Part shown: positions 4,397-5,146 of the stretch, one piece after another
How the letters are laid out: every line of letters starts with the position of its first letter
Position numbering within the stretch: the first letter of the stretch is position 1
DNA from: Verrucomicrobiales bacterium
GTDB lineage: Bacteria > Verrucomicrobiota > Verrucomicrobiia > Limisphaerales > UBA1100
Reading direction: 5' to 3'
Assembly (NCBI GenBank): GCA_003517285.1
Contig: DPAW01000284.1
Coordinates: forward strand, 1-5,146
Length of the DNA stretch: 5,146 bases
Notes under the pieces: generated by a model
What the model was told of the DNA's origin: nothing
The model's input: only the letters and a program-made list of their open reading frames with translations
The model's database searches: none
Position numbers and translations under genes: made by a program

Positions 4397-5146
4397 TTAT
4401 TTGCCTTCGCCCAATCGCTCGTAATATTTTTCCACCAAATCACTGAAGCGACTGGGCACGGGGTCGCGGTCGATCGGCACGAGAGCACGGTCGGACTCGG
4501 ACTTGGCCAGTTCTTCGGCGAGGGTGCGGCGGACTTCATCGAGCGGTTTTAAAATCTTTTTCTCCACCAAATCCCACTCGGGCTGCTTGCTGTTGCGACG
4601 GAATTCGGTGTTCAGCTTGCGGATGTCTTCGCGGATCTGGGCCACCTGCTCGCGGACTTCAGGGCGGTCAACGGCTTCCTCCACATCGCGAAGACGATCG
4701 GTCCATTCACGATGGTGCCCGCCGGTGATGGGGTTCTGGCCGCGTTCACTACGGTTGAAACCTTTTTCCAAAAACGAAGCCGGCCCGGTTTGTGGTTGTT
4801 GACCGGCTTGTTGGGCTTGTGAATTTGGAGGGGTCGGTTGGTTGGGCTGATTGGGCTGACCTTGCGGGTTTGGCTTTTGGTTGGGTTGGCCGGCCTGTTC
4901 GTTTGGGGAGTTTGGCTGATTCGCCTTCGGGTCGCCTTGGGCCGGTTTATTTTGGGCATTCGGTTGTTCGCCTTTCTGTTGGCCGGGTTTTCCCTGTTGC
5001 GGCTTGGTGGCGGCTTGTTCATTCGGCTTTTTGCCGGTGGCTTCGGCCTTTTCGTTCTTGAGTGCTTCGCTGAGTTCGCCCAATTGTTGCTCGGCGAATT
5101 TGAGGGCTTCGGTTTCATTGCCGAGCACGCTTTCGGCGGCTTGTTC
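4397..5146 (-). CDS. Coiled-coil protein with Gln/Pro/Asn-rich linker, 5' partial
   Basis: These are the last 250 codons of a gene that continues beyond the right edge. A GTG at 5128 is not the start: the frame stays open and helical (EQAAES) to the window end. Residues 1-36 are a charged helix (EALKFAEQQLGELSEALKNE). Residues about 37-121 are low complexity, rich in Gln, Pro, Asn, Gly and Lys. Residues about 122-232 are again charged helices (REWTDRLRDVEEAVDRPEVR; LVEKKILKPLDEVRRTLAEE), likely coiled coil. The end is VPIDRDPVPSRFSDLVEKYY followed by ERLGEGK. I recall this 'DPVP.rF...V..YYE.LG' ending from large DUF4175-like membrane proteins encoded next to VWA membrane proteins in Planctomycetes and Verrucomicrobia, but family assignment is tentative because the N-terminus is missing. 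It is the most upstream gene seen in this operon. A structural or scaffold role in the envelope is a guess. Confidence 0.8.
   Translation of the reverse strand, partial: EQAAESVLGNETEALKFAEQQLGELSEALKNEKAEATGKKPNEQAATKPQQGKPGQQKGEQPNAQNKPAQGDPKANQPNSPNEQAGQPNQKPNPQGQPNQPNQPTPPNSQAQQAGQQPQTGPASFLEKGFNRSERGQNPITGGHHREWTDRLRDVEEAVDRPEVREQVAQIREDIRKLNTEFRRNSKQPEWDLVEKKILKPLDEVRRTLAEELAKSESDRALVPIDRDPVPSRFSDLVEKYYERLGEGK
4784..5035 (-). repeat. Low-complexity coding region (Q/P/N/G-rich linker)
   Basis: About 85 codons encode a repetitive Gln-Pro-Asn-Gly-Lys sequence, with motifs such as GQPNQ, QPNQPNQP and GQQPQ. At the DNA level the 9-base unit TTGGGCTGA is repeated in tandem at 4842-4859 on the plus strand. 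The region separates two charged helical segments and is probably a flexible, disordered linker. Such repeats are prone to length change by slippage. Confidence 0.75.

Noticed and set aside
5126..5128. GTG as the true start of the coiled-coil protein
   Set aside because: The frame remains open with helix-like residues to the window edge, so the gene is cut by the window and does not start here.

Overview
The window looks like chromosomal DNA from a member of the Planctomycetes-Verrucomicrobia group, more likely Verrucomicrobiota. The basis is recognition of protein styles, not a search. A discoidin-type C-terminus, a VWA/glutamine-amidotransferase-like membrane protein beside a coiled-coil protein with a Gln/Pro/Asn-rich linker, and a small 'LP..P.G' lipoprotein are all familiar from that group. 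No rRNA, tRNA, insertion sequence, CRISPR array or phage gene was seen.

Layout. The first 85 bases hold the last 27 codons of a plus-strand gene with an F5/8 type C (discoidin) domain end. From 86 to 749 there is a convergent intergenic region of about 660 bases. It has a weak terminator at 161-192, a possible promoter at 216-245, a very good plus-strand terminator at 323-357, a featureless stretch from 358 to 511, a self-complementary element with its own terminator at 512-627, and a weak minus-strand hairpin at 734-748. The two internal terminators have no annotated upstream gene, so they may end two small plus-strand RNAs.

From 750 to the right edge all genes are on the minus strand and very tightly packed. 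Read in transcription order they are: the C-terminal 250 residues of a coiled-coil, low-complexity protein (4397-5146); a 773-residue membrane protein with a VWA-like domain and an amidotransferase-like domain (2049-4370); a 320-residue exported caspase/legumain-fold protein with two EF-hand-type loops (1090-2052); and a 112-residue probable lipoprotein (750-1088). The second and third genes overlap by 4 bases (ATGA), and the third and fourth are separated by 1 base, so they are almost certainly co-transcribed and probably translationally coupled. The operon promoter lies beyond the right edge.

How the genes may work together (inference): the first two resemble the downstream part of MoxR/DUF58/VWA operons, whose products are thought to form an envelope-associated complex. 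The caspase-like protein and the lipoprotein, both apparently exported, would be cell-envelope partners. The most unusual points are a legumain-like His/Cys pair together with EF-hand loops in a gene coupled to a VWA protein, and the two terminator-ended plus-strand elements in the intergenic region. Both elements contain CCTCCTTG, and in both a tiny reading frame ends inside the terminator loop.
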